A stretch of 64,000 nt of DNA from Halopseudomonas nanhaiensis (GTDB lineage Bacteria > Pseudomonadota > Gammaproteobacteria > Pseudomonadales > Pseudomonadaceae). Made by a program: the position numbers and the translations under genes. The stretch lies in NCBI RefSeq assembly GCF_020025155.1, contig NZ_CP073751.1, forward strand, positions 1,178,001 through 1,242,000. The letters are read 5' to 3'. Numbering within the stretch: position 1 is the stretch's first letter; each line of letters begins with the position of its first letter. The notes under the pieces were generated by a model. It was not told the DNA's origin and made no database searches. It was given only the letters and a program-made list of their open reading frames with translations. Below, one piece after another: positions 48,826 to 57,884 of this stretch.

Positions 48826-50160
48826 TTGTTTACCGACCTGCACCTGCACGAACGCCTGCTCAAAGCCCTGACCGAACTGACGTTCGACACACCCACTCCG
48901 GTGCAGGAGCAAACTATCCCGCCGGCAATCGAAGGGGCGGATCTCTATGTGATCGCGCAGACAGGCAGCGGCAAGACCGCTGCCTACGTGCTGCCGATTC
49001 TGCATCGCCTGTTGAATGACGAGAGCAAGCCAACCGGTCCGCGTGCGCTGATCCTCTCGCCCACCCGTGAGCTGGCCCGACAGATCCTGCAGGATGTGCA
49101 GAGCCTCGCCAAATTCACCTTCCTGAAGGCTGAGTTGATCATCGGCGGCGAGGACTTCAAGGTCCAGGCGGCGAAGATGCGCAAGAACCCGGACGTGCTG
49201 ATCGCCACACCCGGGCGCACCCTCGAGCATCTCGCCGCAGGTGTGAACATCGACCTTACACAGATTCAGACGCTGGTGATCGACGAAGCCGACCGCATGC
49301 TGGACATGGGCTTCAGCGAGGACGTCCTGAAGATCGCCGAAGCCTGCCGCAGCGAGCGGCAGACCATGCTGTTTTCCGCTACCACCGGCAACGCAGGTCT
49401 GCGCCGTGTGACCGAGCAGGTGCTGCGCGAGCCGATGCGGCTCGAGCTTGATAGCGTGCGCGACGACACGCCAGCGATTCGGCAGCAGGTTATTCCGGCG
49501 GACCATGATGCACACAAGGAAGCCCAGCTCAAATGGCTGCTGGCCAACGAGATTCAGGGCAAGAAGGCTATCGTCTTCACCAACACGCGCGTTATGGCTG
49601 ACAGGCTGAACGGTGTGCTGCGCGCTGGAGAAGAGTTCCGGGTGTACGTGCTCCACGGGGAGAAGGATCAGAAGGACCGCAAGGCCGCGATTGATCGCTT
49701 CAAACAGGGCCAGTCAGGTGTCCTGGTCGCGACTGATGTGGCCGCGCGGGGGCTGGATATCAGCGAGCTGGATCTGGTGATCAACTTCGACATGCCCCGC
49801 AGTGGCGATGATTATCTGCACAGGGTAGGGCGGACGGGCCGGGCAGGCGCGGAGGGCGTGGCGATTTCGCTGGTGGCGCCGCACGAGTGGAATCTGATGT
49901 CCAGCATCGAGCGCTATCTGCGGCGAAACTTCGAGCGCCGGATCCTCAAGGAAGTCCCCGGTAGCTTCAAGGGTCCGAAGAAGGTGAAGGCGTCCGGCAA
50001 GCCGGCCGGCGCGAAAAAGAAAAAGGATGACAAGAAGGGCAGCAAGCCGAAGAAGCCAAAGACCGGCAAGCCAGCCGCCAAGCGCAAGCCGGCGGTGCCC
50101 AAGGGTGATGTGACCACCAGCTCCGACGGTTTTGCGCCCCCCAAGCGTAAGCCGCAATAA
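48826..50160 (+). CDS. DEAD-box RNA helicase (RhlE-like)
   Basis: An ATP-dependent RNA helicase of about 444 residues. Motif Q (TPVQEQ), motif I AQTGSGKT, motif II DEAD in VIDEADRMLDMGF, SAT, and motif VI HRVGRTGRAG are present. A lysine-rich tail of about 65 residues (KKKKDDKKGSKPKKPK) probably binds RNA. The start is uncertain: homologues begin at FTDLHLHERLL, which here follows a TTG (48826). The frame is open upstream to 48649 across REP sequence, with an ATG at 48751. A REP array follows the stop directly. Confidence 0.9.
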   Translation: MFTDLHLHERLLKALTELTFDTPTPVQEQTIPPAIEGADLYVIAQTGSGKTAAYVLPILHRLLNDESKPTGPRALILSPTRELARQILQDVQSLAKFTFLKAELIIGGEDFKVQAAKMRKNPDVLIATPGRTLEHLAAGVNIDLTQIQTLVIDEADRMLDMGFSEDVLKIAEACRSERQTMLFSATTGNAGLRRVTEQVLREPMRLELDSVRDDTPAIRQQVIPADHDAHKEAQLKWLLANEIQGKKAIVFTNTRVMADRLNGVLRAGEEFRVYVLHGEKDQKDRKAAIDRFKQGQSGVLVATDVAARGLDISELDLVINFDMPRSGDDYLHRVGRTGRAGAEGVAISLVAPHEWNLMSSIERYLRRNFERRILKEVPGSFKGPKKVKASGKPAGAKKKKDDKKGSKPKKPKTGKPAAKRKPAVPKGDVTTSSDGFAPPKRKPQ

Positions 50161-50161
50161 C

Positions 50162-50785
50162 CCATCGCGGCGAGGACGCCGCTCCCACAGGTTTGGTGAT
50201 CACATACCACGCAACGGGCGCGCGCCCTTCGTAGGAGCGGCGCCCCCGCCGCGAAAGCGAATTATCGGGAGGCGCTACAGCCCAACCCCTTCGCGGTCAT
50301 GCCCGCTCCTCCGGGTTCGGTTCGTTCCGAATGTAGGAGCGCACCTGGGCGCGAAAGCGGGCTATCGGAAAGCGCCACAGCCCAACCCCTTCGCGGTCAT
50401 GCCCGCTCCTACGGGTTCGGTTCGTTTCGAATGTAGGAGCGCACCTGGGCGCGAAAGCGAGTTATCGGGAAGCGCTACAGCCCAACCCCCTCTGCGGTCA
50501 TGCCCGCTCCTACGGGTTCGGTTCGATTCGAATGTAGGAGCGCACCTGGGCGCGAAAGCGGAGTATCCAAAGCCCAATCCTATCGCGGCGAGGGCGCCGC
50601 TCCCACGGGTTTGGTTAGCATCGACTGTAGGAGCGCACCTGGGCGCGAAAGCGGAGTATCGGGAAGAGCCACAGCCTAACCCCCATCGCGGCGAGGGCGC
50701 CGCTCCTACCGGGGGATGGGGTTGCTACCTGGCTCGGCATCATCCCGCTTCGTGGGAGCGGCGTCCCCGCCGCGATAGTACGCTT
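50162..50785. repeat. Large REP/BIME array
   Basis: About 12 half-elements in alternating orientation over 620 bases, mixing the ATCGCGGCGAGG, TTCGCGGTCATG and GTAGGAGCGCACCTG variants. Three of the middle pairs repeat at about 101-102 bases. The array fills the gap after the helicase gene and runs into the 3' end of the VanZ-like gene at 50740. Confidence 0.93.
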
Positions 50786-51171
50786 CCCCGTCGCCCGGGC
50801 TGCCATTTGCCAAAACGCTCCCACGCCCAGATCAATGCCAGACCACAGGACACGCCGATCGTATTGGCGTACACATCATGGATGTCGGCACTGCGCGTCG
50901 GATGGTACGACTGCACCCATTCCACCGAAATGCCCACGGCGAACATCAGCACGAAGCGAACCCACCATTTCCAACGCGGGTAGGCCAGGTAGCTGAGCAC
51001 GGTGCAGCCCAATAGCCCGACGAGGTGATAACTCGTCGCCATCCAGCTGAAGGCGGTGGGAGGCGGGGTGGGGCGCATGCCGAGGAACATGCCGAACGCG
51101 ACGACCGCAATGAACAGAATCTGGAAGGCGAGCCGGTAGCGAACCCACAGCCGCATGATGGTGAACCACAT
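50740..51171 (-). CDS. VanZ-like family protein (copy 1, REP-derived tail)
   Basis: A 143-residue membrane protein with four hydrophobic segments and the VanZ-type motifs GMRPTPPP (about 31-38) and SVEWVQSYHPTRSADIHDVYANTIG (82-106). Its function is unknown; VanZ relatives occur in envelope contexts. GGAG lies 6 bases before the ATG at 51171. Residues about 131-143 (VLSRRGRRSHEAG) are encoded by a REP element, so the original stop was probably lost or displaced by REP insertion. A second copy lies at 51590. Confidence 0.85.
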   Translation of the reverse strand: MWFTIMRLWVRYRLAFQILFIAVVAFGMFLGMRPTPPPTAFSWMATSYHLVGLLGCTVLSYLAYPRWKWWVRFVLMFAVGISVEWVQSYHPTRSADIHDVYANTIGVSCGLALIWAWERFGKWQPGRRGSVLSRRGRRSHEAG

Positions 51172-51235
51172 AGTTGCTCCAGCGTGAATCGATGAATTGG
51201 CGAGTGGGCTGGGGTTATGCCTCTAAACCCAAACC

Positions 51236-51570
51236 CCTTCGCGGTCATGCCCGCTCCTACAGCGCAAAGATTGTTGTGGGAGCGTCCGCCTGGGCGCGAA
51301 GCGGTGCCGGAGCCACCTTCATCGCGGCGAGGGCGCCGCTCCTACCCGGGAATCTGCGTACGAGCGCACCTGGGCGCGAAAGCATGCAATCGGAAAGCGC
51401 CGCAGCCCAAACCCCTTCGCGGTCATGCCCGCTCCTACAGCGTGGAGATTTTTGTAGGAGCGTCCCCCTGGGCGCGAAGCGGAGCCGGAGCCACCTTCAT
51501 CGCGGCGAGGGCGCCGCTCCTACCCGGGAATCTGCGTAGGAGCGCATCTGGGCGCGAAAGCGGGCTAGCC
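51236..51570. repeat. REP array with ~179-bp direct repeat
   Basis: Eight half-elements. The block TTCGCGGTCATG..., GCGTCC...GGGCGCGAAGCGG, CATCGCGGCGAGG..., GAGCGCA..CTGGGCGCGAAAGC occurs twice, at 51238 and 51417. It fills the space between the two VanZ-like genes. Confidence 0.9.
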
Positions 51571-51589
51571 TACGCCACGCAGTTCAAAC

Positions 51590-51979
51590 CTAAACCTCCC
51601 GCGACTCCACAGCAAACCCGCCCCAGCGATTCCGCTTCTGCCACAGGGCAATCACCGCCAACCCCAGCACCACGCCAACGGTATTGGCGAACACATCCAC
51701 CAGATCCGCAGAGCGGGTCGGGTGAAAATACTGCACGAACTCCACCGCCAGGCCAACGCCGCACATCATCCCGAAGCGCAACCACCAGGGCCAGCGCGGG
51801 AAGGCGAGATAGCTAAGCAGGGTGCAGAAGAACAGGCCGCCCAGGTGAAAACTGGTCATCAGCCATTGGATCTTGCCGAAGGGAGGCGTTGGGCGCATGC
51901 CGAGGAACATGCCCAGCAGCACCAGGGCCACGAAGAGAGTCTGAAAGGTATTGCGGTGTCGGCTGATGCTACGCCACAT
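51590..51979 (-). CDS. VanZ-like family protein (copy 2)
   Basis: A 129-residue paralogue of 50740 with GMRPTPP, FHLGGLFFCTLLSYLAFPRWPWWLRF and AVEFVQYFHPTRSADLVDVFANTVG. The ATG at 51979 has GGAG six bases upstream; an upstream start at 52042 adds 21 residues without homology. The unrelated tail (WQKRNRWGGFAVESREV) differs from copy 1. Both genes face left and are separated by REP DNA. Confidence 0.85.
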   Translation of the reverse strand: MWRSISRHRNTFQTLFVALVLLGMFLGMRPTPPFGKIQWLMTSFHLGGLFFCTLLSYLAFPRWPWWLRFGMMCGVGLAVEFVQYFHPTRSADLVDVFANTVGVVLGLAVIALWQKRNRWGGFAVESREV

Positions 51980-52119
51980 GCATGCTCCGTGCTGCGGCGC
52001 TAGCCGTCTGCAAAATAAACTGGTCTCACTCGGCCGCTGCAATCTTGATCAAGCGACCGGCAACGGTAAGACCTCGCTTCCGCCGCAAATATCCCGAGCG
52101 CAATGCCGCGCGCAGCCGT

Positions 52120-52455
52120 TCAGGCCACCAGGCAGTAAATGCCGCTTACCGCACCCAGCGGAAACGAGATCAACACCAGGCCGGCAGCGAAGCTTTCCAT
52201 GAAACGGCCAAAGAGCAAAGCAACGGCAGCCGAACAACCTATCAGCGCAACCAGCGGAAACCACCACTGAAAAATGTAAAAGCCCCACCCCAGCAGCGCC
52301 AGCGCGCATAGCGGTGCAGCATAACCGCCCAACAGCGTGTAAGCCGTACTCAGGCAGGTGTCCGGCATCGGCCGGGCGTCGAGTATTCGGCGGGTCTTGG
52401 CATAGGACTCGGCGCAGAGGATCAGAAACGACAGGGCGATAAGAAAGGCGATCAT
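52120..52455 (-). CDS. Small membrane protein (111 aa)
   Basis: A predicted inner-membrane protein with four hydrophobic segments (about 1-15, 40-62, 64-84, 90-110) and a short polar region RRILDARPMPDTC between the first two. I do not recognise a family. It sits between a VanZ-like gene and yjbH, same strand, and may relate to the exopolysaccharide region, but this is unsupported beyond position. Confidence 0.6.
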   Translation of the reverse strand: MIAFLIALSFLILCAESYAKTRRILDARPMPDTCLSTAYTLLGGYAAPLCALALLGWGFYIFQWWFPLVALIGCSAAVALLFGRFMESFAAGLVLISFPLGAVSGIYCLVA

Positions 52456-52569
52456 GATAGTGTGCTTACATCCTTGTAGACTGCTCGTACGAAGGCACCT
52501 CGGCCACGCACACTATATTCCATTATAGAATCATTTTGATATCAATTTGAGCGTTGAGCTCCGGCGAGT

Positions 52570-54696
52570 CTACTTGACCAGCTGGTCAAATCCGGACTCG
52601 AAAACTTCCCTATCCCGATCGCTGGTCAGCTCATACAACCCGTAGTATCGAGCCAGTCGCGCGCCGCCATCACGCGTCAGCGGATTCCACACAATGGTGC
52701 CGCGACTGCGGGTCGATCGCGCAAAGAAGGCGTCGAAGGGCAGGGTGAAATACACGCCCTTGTCGAAACTGCCCTCACCAAACTGCTCGGCCGGCACATC
52801 GGTTCTGGTTACCCAGGCGCCCACGGTGACGCCGTTGTCGAAGCGACGCGAGAGGTCCAGCGTGGCGCCCAGATCACCCGCCAGATAGCGTCCCACGCTG
52901 CCCTTGGCCAATACATTGTGGTACCCGGTCTGCAGATAGCCCGTCACATGCCCGGTCACCACCGAGTAATCGCGGAAGCTGAAATCCTGGGCAAAGCCGC
53001 GCTGGCGGACCCAGTTCAGGTCAGCTCCGACAGCCCAGGTTTCACCATGCTGGCGCAGGAGCACTTCGCCGCCCACCCCGCCGAACATGCCTTCGAGCAA
53101 TCCGCCGTAGACCATCCCGTACCAGTCGCGCGTCAGCTCCTCGACCTGGGTGAACTGCAGATTCTCGATGACCACATCCGAGGTGGTCAGGAACTGGCGC
53201 AGGTTGGTGCGCACACGCGGCAGGCGGCTTGGCGCGTCGTAGCGGAACTTGTCGAAGTTGTTGATCAGGTTCGCCGCGACACTGCCGTGCACCCAGCTAT
53301 TGCGTGCGAAGCGATATTCAGCGTCAGCGCGTGCCAGAAACTGGTACAGGATGAACCCGTCCGGGCCACCGACGTTCTGGTTGTAACCCAGCGACAGGCC
53401 CACATCGAACCGGTCGAGCGGCTGCGCATACAGCACGTCGGTATCGACCACACTCGGCTGAGCCGAGACCACTGCGCGGCGCATCACATCGGGCTCGATG
53501 CGGTTGGCGTCCAGGTCGCGCAGGCGTTCGGCACGCAGGCTGGTCTCGCTGATCGTCACGCCTCGCGCAGTATGGCGCAGCGTATACCAGTCATAGGTGC
53601 CCGCGCTGGTAGCGTTATCCAGCACGCGGCTGGCGCGCCCGAGGCCCTTCGCTGTGCTGCGGTAGGTGGTCTGCTCGGCCGTGATGATCAGCTCACCGTC
53701 ACGCTCGGCAATCTCCTGTACATCCAGCCCGGCATTACGCTGCAGGCGCTGGCTGACCGCCTCCCAGTCCACGGCCTGGCCCGTGACGCCTGTGGGCGGC
53801 TCGCGTGCTTCCGGTGCCGGGTCGAGAACCTTCGGTGTACTGGCACCGGTCTTGAGATTGGTGTGGAAGGTCACGCCGAGCATGGCTGTGTTGCCGCGCT
53901 CCCAGGCTGCATGCACATCCATGCCACGCGTCACGGAGAACACCGCGCCGAGGTTGAAGGGCGAGTCTTGCTGCTGGTCGTTGTTCTGCGGCTCGTTCCG
54001 GTAATCGTTGCCGTCCAGCTCCAGCTTCAGGCGCAGCCGATCCCAGGGCGTCTGGTATTCCACACCACCAAACACACCCGGCCGGCCGCGGTAGTAGTTG
54101 TCCTGGTTGAAGTCGCCGACCTGCTCAGCCGTACGGCCGGGGCGCTCGTTGAAGTTCGAGCCCAGCACCGAGAATGGGTTGCGAAAGTCACCGCGATTGC
54201 CGATGTAACCCCAGGCCAGGCCGAGGCTCACATCGAAATCGAGAAAGCGCTTGTTGGCCACCACGTACTCGCTGGAGAACAGGCCGGTACCGCCGATGTC
54301 GCGCATGCCGATGGCGACATCCGGCAGCCAGTAGCTCTCTTCCCAGACGCGAGCCTTCACGTCGACGGCCTTGTCCTTGTAGCTCTGGTCGCCAGCGATA
54401 TTCGGGCCGTACAGGCGGTTGGTGATCGCCATGTAACGGATGGTGCCTTCCAGCCACGGCAGCGGCTGCACGGATACGCTGTAGCGGCTGTAGGGCGAGG
54501 TGCGGTTGGCGTTGAAGCTGAACTCGCCCTCCGGCGCCATGCGCGCGGTCGGCGTCTGCAGCAGGCCCACGCCGCCGAAGTCATGCTGGGTGGTACGGTA
54601 GCGGTCGGCAATGCTGGCCGGCGAATAGCCCAGCGCGGCCAGCAGTGCCGGCCCCAGTACCAGCAGCCGGAAGGGTGCGCGATTATCCACCGGCAT
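52570..54696 (-). CDS. yjbH: YjbH/GfcD family outer-membrane protein
   Basis: A 708-residue exported protein of the YjbH family, which works in secretion of exopolysaccharide in E. coli (yjbEFGH, gfcABCDE). The N-terminus has a hydrophobic segment, then the family pattern DFGGVGLLQTPTARMAPEGEFSFNANRTSPYSRYSVS. Many alternating aromatic strands and the C-terminal FDKGVYFTLPFDAFF suggest beta barrels. The ATG at 54696 overlaps the end of yjbG by 14 bases. It is the last gene of the operon. Confidence 0.9.
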   Translation of the reverse strand: MPVDNRAPFRLLVLGPALLAALGYSPASIADRYRTTQHDFGGVGLLQTPTARMAPEGEFSFNANRTSPYSRYSVSVQPLPWLEGTIRYMAITNRLYGPNIAGDQSYKDKAVDVKARVWEESYWLPDVAIGMRDIGGTGLFSSEYVVANKRFLDFDVSLGLAWGYIGNRGDFRNPFSVLGSNFNERPGRTAEQVGDFNQDNYYRGRPGVFGGVEYQTPWDRLRLKLELDGNDYRNEPQNNDQQQDSPFNLGAVFSVTRGMDVHAAWERGNTAMLGVTFHTNLKTGASTPKVLDPAPEAREPPTGVTGQAVDWEAVSQRLQRNAGLDVQEIAERDGELIITAEQTTYRSTAKGLGRASRVLDNATSAGTYDWYTLRHTARGVTISETSLRAERLRDLDANRIEPDVMRRAVVSAQPSVVDTDVLYAQPLDRFDVGLSLGYNQNVGGPDGFILYQFLARADAEYRFARNSWVHGSVAANLINNFDKFRYDAPSRLPRVRTNLRQFLTTSDVVIENLQFTQVEELTRDWYGMVYGGLLEGMFGGVGGEVLLRQHGETWAVGADLNWVRQRGFAQDFSFRDYSVVTGHVTGYLQTGYHNVLAKGSVGRYLAGDLGATLDLSRRFDNGVTVGAWVTRTDVPAEQFGEGSFDKGVYFTLPFDAFFARSTRSRGTIVWNPLTRDGGARLARYYGLYELTSDRDREVFESGFDQLVK

Positions 54697-56047
54697 ACTC
54701 CCCGACCGACTGCTCGCCTTGCGGGGTCATGTCGCCGCGAGTCGCGCCTCCCACGGTACTGTCTGCTGCTACGCCAATGGAGTCAGTGAAAGCGACCTCC
54801 GTGGCAGCCGAACCCGTGGCAGCGGGGTTCCGGCCGCGATAGGTGCCAACCGACGCCCCCAAACCCTGCTTCACCCCCGGTAGGAGCGGCGCCCCCGCCG
54901 CGATAGCGGACTCGCTCACAAGGCCTTTACCAGCCGCCCCGGCCTCAGCCACCTGCGTAGCCAACAGCGCCACAAAATCATCATTCAGACCCTGCGCGTC
55001 CGCAGCCAGATGCTTCGGATCCACCGGCACATACAACACCGCCCCCACCGCCACATTCCCCGGCTCGCGGTTCCACAGCGCCACACCGCGCCGCTGGGTG
55101 CGTCCGTCCGGCTGAACTACGTGCACATAGCTCGGATCGGCCAGCGCATGACGAGGGCATTGATCAAGGTAATCCACCGGCTGAAGCGACGGATCGAATG
55201 CCAGCAAGCAATCGGCCTTCACCGCGCCGGTGACACGAACCCGTTCGGCACGCGGTGGATACGCAATACGGTCGCCATCCTGCAACAGCCCATTGCGGCT
55301 CAACGCCAGCTGCTGCAGAGGATCGAGCTGAGCGCGAACGCGGCCCGTGACCGGCATGGCTTCGACCGCCGTCAGCAACCGACCCGCCAGCTCAACGCCA
55401 GCGGCTTGCTCCTCGGCCTGCCAGTGCACGCGACTGCTCTGCAGATCGAACAGCAGGCCGGCCTTGAGCTTCTGCTGCGGCTGAATGGCGGCGCGGCGGA
55501 GCAGGGCAGCGCCGAGGAACCAGGCATCGGCACGCACCTGGGCGGCAACCGATGCATCGCTCAGGCGTGCGCCTTCGGGTAGGGAATAGGTGCCAGGCTG
55601 CAGGACAAGGCCCTCGACCGTGACGTTGAGCGGTTCGGCAGCACTGGACGTTGAGGTCAGCAAGGCGCAGATGAGCAGGATGGCAAGCGTCAGAGCTTTG
55701 GAGTGGCCTTCATCGCGGCGGGGACGCCGCTCCCACGAACACATCGGCACCCACGAACACATCGGCCCCCACGAACGCATCGGCCCCCACGAGCACATCG
55801 GCCCCCACGAACACTGAAGTGGCTGGATCAGCATCCACGCCCAAGCGTGTGGGAGGCGCGACGCGCGGCGACCGGCGGGCTGGATAGACTGCGTCAACCC
55901 ATCGCGGCGGGGACGCCGCTCCCACATGCTACGCAGGTCAGCTGCCGCCCCTGTAGGAGCGCACCTGGGCGCGAACGCTGAGCCCGAGCCACCGACACCG
56001 CGATACGCGCGCCGCGCACACAGCATCCTTTGCAGCAAGCGCATCAT
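54683..56047 (-). CDS. yjbG: YjbG/GfcC family protein, invaded by REP sequence
   Basis: The capsule-synthesis GfcC domain runs from about residue 139 to 375 (LNVTVEGLVLQPGTYSL..., VALWNREPGNVAVGAVLYVP). It is preceded by signal-peptide-like LTLAILLICALLTSTSSAA. The start is ambiguous. The frame opens at 56047, overlapping the yjbF stop (ATGA), but residues 22-112 are translated REP and an 18-bp repeat. A start at 55744 gives 353 residues with signal peptide RRPRRDEGHSKALTL. The last ~78 residues (SAIAAGAPLLPG...) also read through three REP-like elements (54731-54910). E. coli GfcC is about 250 residues. Confidence 0.8.
   Translation of the reverse strand: MMRLLQRMLCARRAYRGVGGSGSAFAPRCAPTGAAADLRSMWERRPRRDGLTQSIQPAGRRASRLPHAWAWMLIQPLQCSWGPMCSWGPMRSWGPMCSWVPMCSWERRPRRDEGHSKALTLAILLICALLTSTSSAAEPLNVTVEGLVLQPGTYSLPEGARLSDASVAAQVRADAWFLGAALLRRAAIQPQQKLKAGLLFDLQSSRVHWQAEEQAAGVELAGRLLTAVEAMPVTGRVRAQLDPLQQLALSRNGLLQDGDRIAYPPRAERVRVTGAVKADCLLAFDPSLQPVDYLDQCPRHALADPSYVHVVQPDGRTQRRGVALWNREPGNVAVGAVLYVPVDPKHLAADAQGLNDDFVALLATQVAEAGAAGKGLVSESAIAAGAPLLPGVKQGLGASVGTYRGRNPAATGSAATEVAFTDSIGVAADSTVGGATRGDMTPQGEQSVGEYAGG
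54731..54910. repeat. Three REP-like elements inside the yjbG 3' coding region
   Basis: Elements at 54731-54755 (GTCGCCGCGAGTCGCGCCTC variant), 54815-54842 (GTGGCAGCGGGGTTCCGGCC) and 54880-54910 (GTAGGAGCGGCGCCCCCGCC) lie in frame in the last 80 codons. Confidence 0.8.
55710..55978. repeat. REP elements and 18-bp minisatellite at the yjbG 5' end
   Basis: REP units at 55710-55738, 55848-55874, 55900-55926 and 55950-55978. Between them, 55732-55814 has four 18-base tandem units (CCCACGAACACATCGGCC) and a partial fifth, grown from the CCCACG end of the first REP. Confidence 0.9.
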
Positions 56048-56703
56048 CGGGTTATCCCCGCTGGTACGGCTTCGGTCAGAACCAGCTCGGGCAGGCCCGG
56101 GGCGATCTGCTGCGCGCTGACCAGCACGCGGCCGTCAGCCGGGTCGAACCAGTAGCGGTTGTTCGCCTTGAAGCCCAGCGCAGGCATGCTGACGGCTTCA
56201 TCAAGGCGTTGCAGCTCGACGCTCCGGCCCATGATGTTCATCGCTTCGCGCGGGCCGAGGGTGTAACGCGCATGCTGCGGCACGCCGGTGAGATAGCGCG
56301 CCGGATAGTCGACCAGCCGGGTAATGGTCGCGCCGTCCGCAATAGTGCGCAGGTCTCCGGCGAACGGATCATCTGCCGCCAGCGCCACGATCACATCCGC
56401 CTCGAGCGGCAGCCCGGCGGTATGCACCAGCTTGCCGTTGCGCGTCACCAGATGTTGCTCCACACCATGCCACTCGGCAACGGCTTGGGCGCGCGAGGCA
56501 AGCGTCAGCAGCGCTTCAGACTGCCCCAGGCGAACGATGAGGGCAGGGCGGTCGAGCTGGTTGACGTACTCGGTGGTGACCTGCGACTGCGGGCCGAGCA
56601 CGGCAATCCGCAGCGTCTGGTAAGACGCCGAGCTAAACGGCGCGCAGCCGGTCAACCAGAGGCAAGCGGCGCAGCAAATTGCTGCGCGCAACAAGAGTGT
56701 CAC
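56044..56703 (-). CDS. yjbF: YjbF/GfcB family outer-membrane lipoprotein
   Basis: A 219-residue lipoprotein with lipobox LTGC (C20) after a hydrophobic signal. The YjbF-domain sequence continues through ARYTLGPREAMNIMGRSVELQRL and ANNRYWFDPADGRVL near the C-terminus. It follows wza by 11 bases and overlaps the open frame of yjbG by four. In the gfc/yjb systems it cooperates with GfcC and GfcD at the outer membrane. Confidence 0.9.
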   Translation of the reverse strand: MTLLLRAAICCAACLWLTGCAPFSSASYQTLRIAVLGPQSQVTTEYVNQLDRPALIVRLGQSEALLTLASRAQAVAEWHGVEQHLVTRNGKLVHTAGLPLEADVIVALAADDPFAGDLRTIADGATITRLVDYPARYLTGVPQHARYTLGPREAMNIMGRSVELQRLDEAVSMPALGFKANNRYWFDPADGRVLVSAQQIAPGLPELVLTEAVPAGITR

Positions 56704-56714
56704 CTACGCCATCC

Positions 56715-57830
56715 TCAGTTCGAACTGCGATCGCGCAGGTCTTCGTCGATGGTCAGCGTGGTGCGGAAGATATTGGCCGAGGGGAACAGCTGGCTGATGA
56801 AGCGGTTCCAGCGAGTAATCTCGGCCGGGCCGACGAACACCACATCCTGCGGCTGCATCTCGAACTGATCGGCCAGAATGAACGCGGTCGGCGAGCTGGC
56901 GTTGAGCTGGAACACGGTCGCCTTCTGCGTTTCGAGATTCTCGACGCCGCGAATCACATACACCTCGCGGCCACTGGCCGTTTCCTGCAGCGGTCCGCCG
57001 ACCGTGGCGAGCACTTCGCTCAGGCTCATGCGGCTGGTGCTGTAGGGCAGCGGGCGGGGCGTGCGGACTTCACCCATCACAAAGATCTTGCGCGAATCAT
57101 TCAGCGCCAGATGCAGTTTGTCGCCGGCGCGCAGATAGATCTCGCCGATGTTGCTGGGGCGGTCGGTCAGTCGGTCGTAATCGAGCGAATACGTCACGCC
57201 TTCACGGATCAGCGTCAGGTTGGACAGGTCAGCGCGGCCCTTTTCGATGCCGGCCATGCCCACCGCCTGCACCAGGGTCAGCGGCTCGGCCGTCACCGGC
57301 AGAAAACCGCGGTTGGCGAAGGCACCGCTGACGATGATCTTCTGACTATTGAAGCCGATCACGTTGACGTCGACCTGCGGCTGCTCGATTACCCGTGCCA
57401 GTTTCTGGGTAATCTGTTCACGCAGTTGTTCCAGTGTCAGCCCTTCGACCTGTACGGCGCCGAGGAAGGGGTAGTACAGCGTGCCGTCCGCGCGTACCAC
57501 GCGCGAGTTGGCTTCAGCCGGTTGCTGCTGGCCCCCCGGCACGGTCAGCTCGGGGTGGTCCCATACGGTGATGAACAGCGCATCGTTGGCGCCGATGCGG
57601 TAATTCTCCGGCTGGTAATCCAGCAGCGCCTGCGGAATGTGCATGCGGGTGTTCACCGCCTGCTCCTGTGCGATCACCTTGGGGGTGATCTGCACGATCT
57701 CCACCATGCTGTTCTCTGCCGCGTCGCGATCGATCAGGCTCTTCTTGTGCATATGCATGCCAGGCGCAAACGCACAGGCCTGGAGCAACAACAGGGACGC
57801 GCCCAGCGCGACTAACGGGAAACGGATCAT
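56715..57830 (-). CDS. wza: Polysaccharide export lipoprotein Wza/GfcE
   Basis: A 371-residue outer-membrane polysaccharide export protein. The lipobox is LLQAC (C19). It has the poly_export domain (DALFITVWDHPELTVPGGQQ...DGTLYYPFLGAVQVEGLTLEQLREQI), two SLBB-type repeats (IIVSGAFANRGFLPVT and IFVMGEVRTPRPLPY), and a C-terminal segment that would form the outer-membrane helical ring. It sits in the yjb-type operon as GfcE does in the gfc operon. No Wzc kinase or Wzb phosphatase is in the window. Confidence 0.95.
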   Translation of the reverse strand: MIRFPLVALGASLLLLQACAFAPGMHMHKKSLIDRDAAENSMVEIVQITPKVIAQEQAVNTRMHIPQALLDYQPENYRIGANDALFITVWDHPELTVPGGQQQPAEANSRVVRADGTLYYPFLGAVQVEGLTLEQLREQITQKLARVIEQPQVDVNVIGFNSQKIIVSGAFANRGFLPVTAEPLTLVQAVGMAGIEKGRADLSNLTLIREGVTYSLDYDRLTDRPSNIGEIYLRAGDKLHLALNDSRKIFVMGEVRTPRPLPYSTSRMSLSEVLATVGGPLQETASGREVYVIRGVENLETQKATVFQLNASSPTAFILADQFEMQPQDVVFVGPAEITRWNRFISQLFPSANIFRTTLTIDEDLRDRSSN

Positions 57831-57884
57831 GGCAGGAATCTTTATTCGTGAGGCAATCGTGACGATCGAGAAGAGGTACTGCAG

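Noticed and set aside
52918-54789. 623-residue plus-strand ORF opposite yjbH
   Set aside because: Antisense shadow in high-GC DNA; the YjbH frame fits its family and operon.
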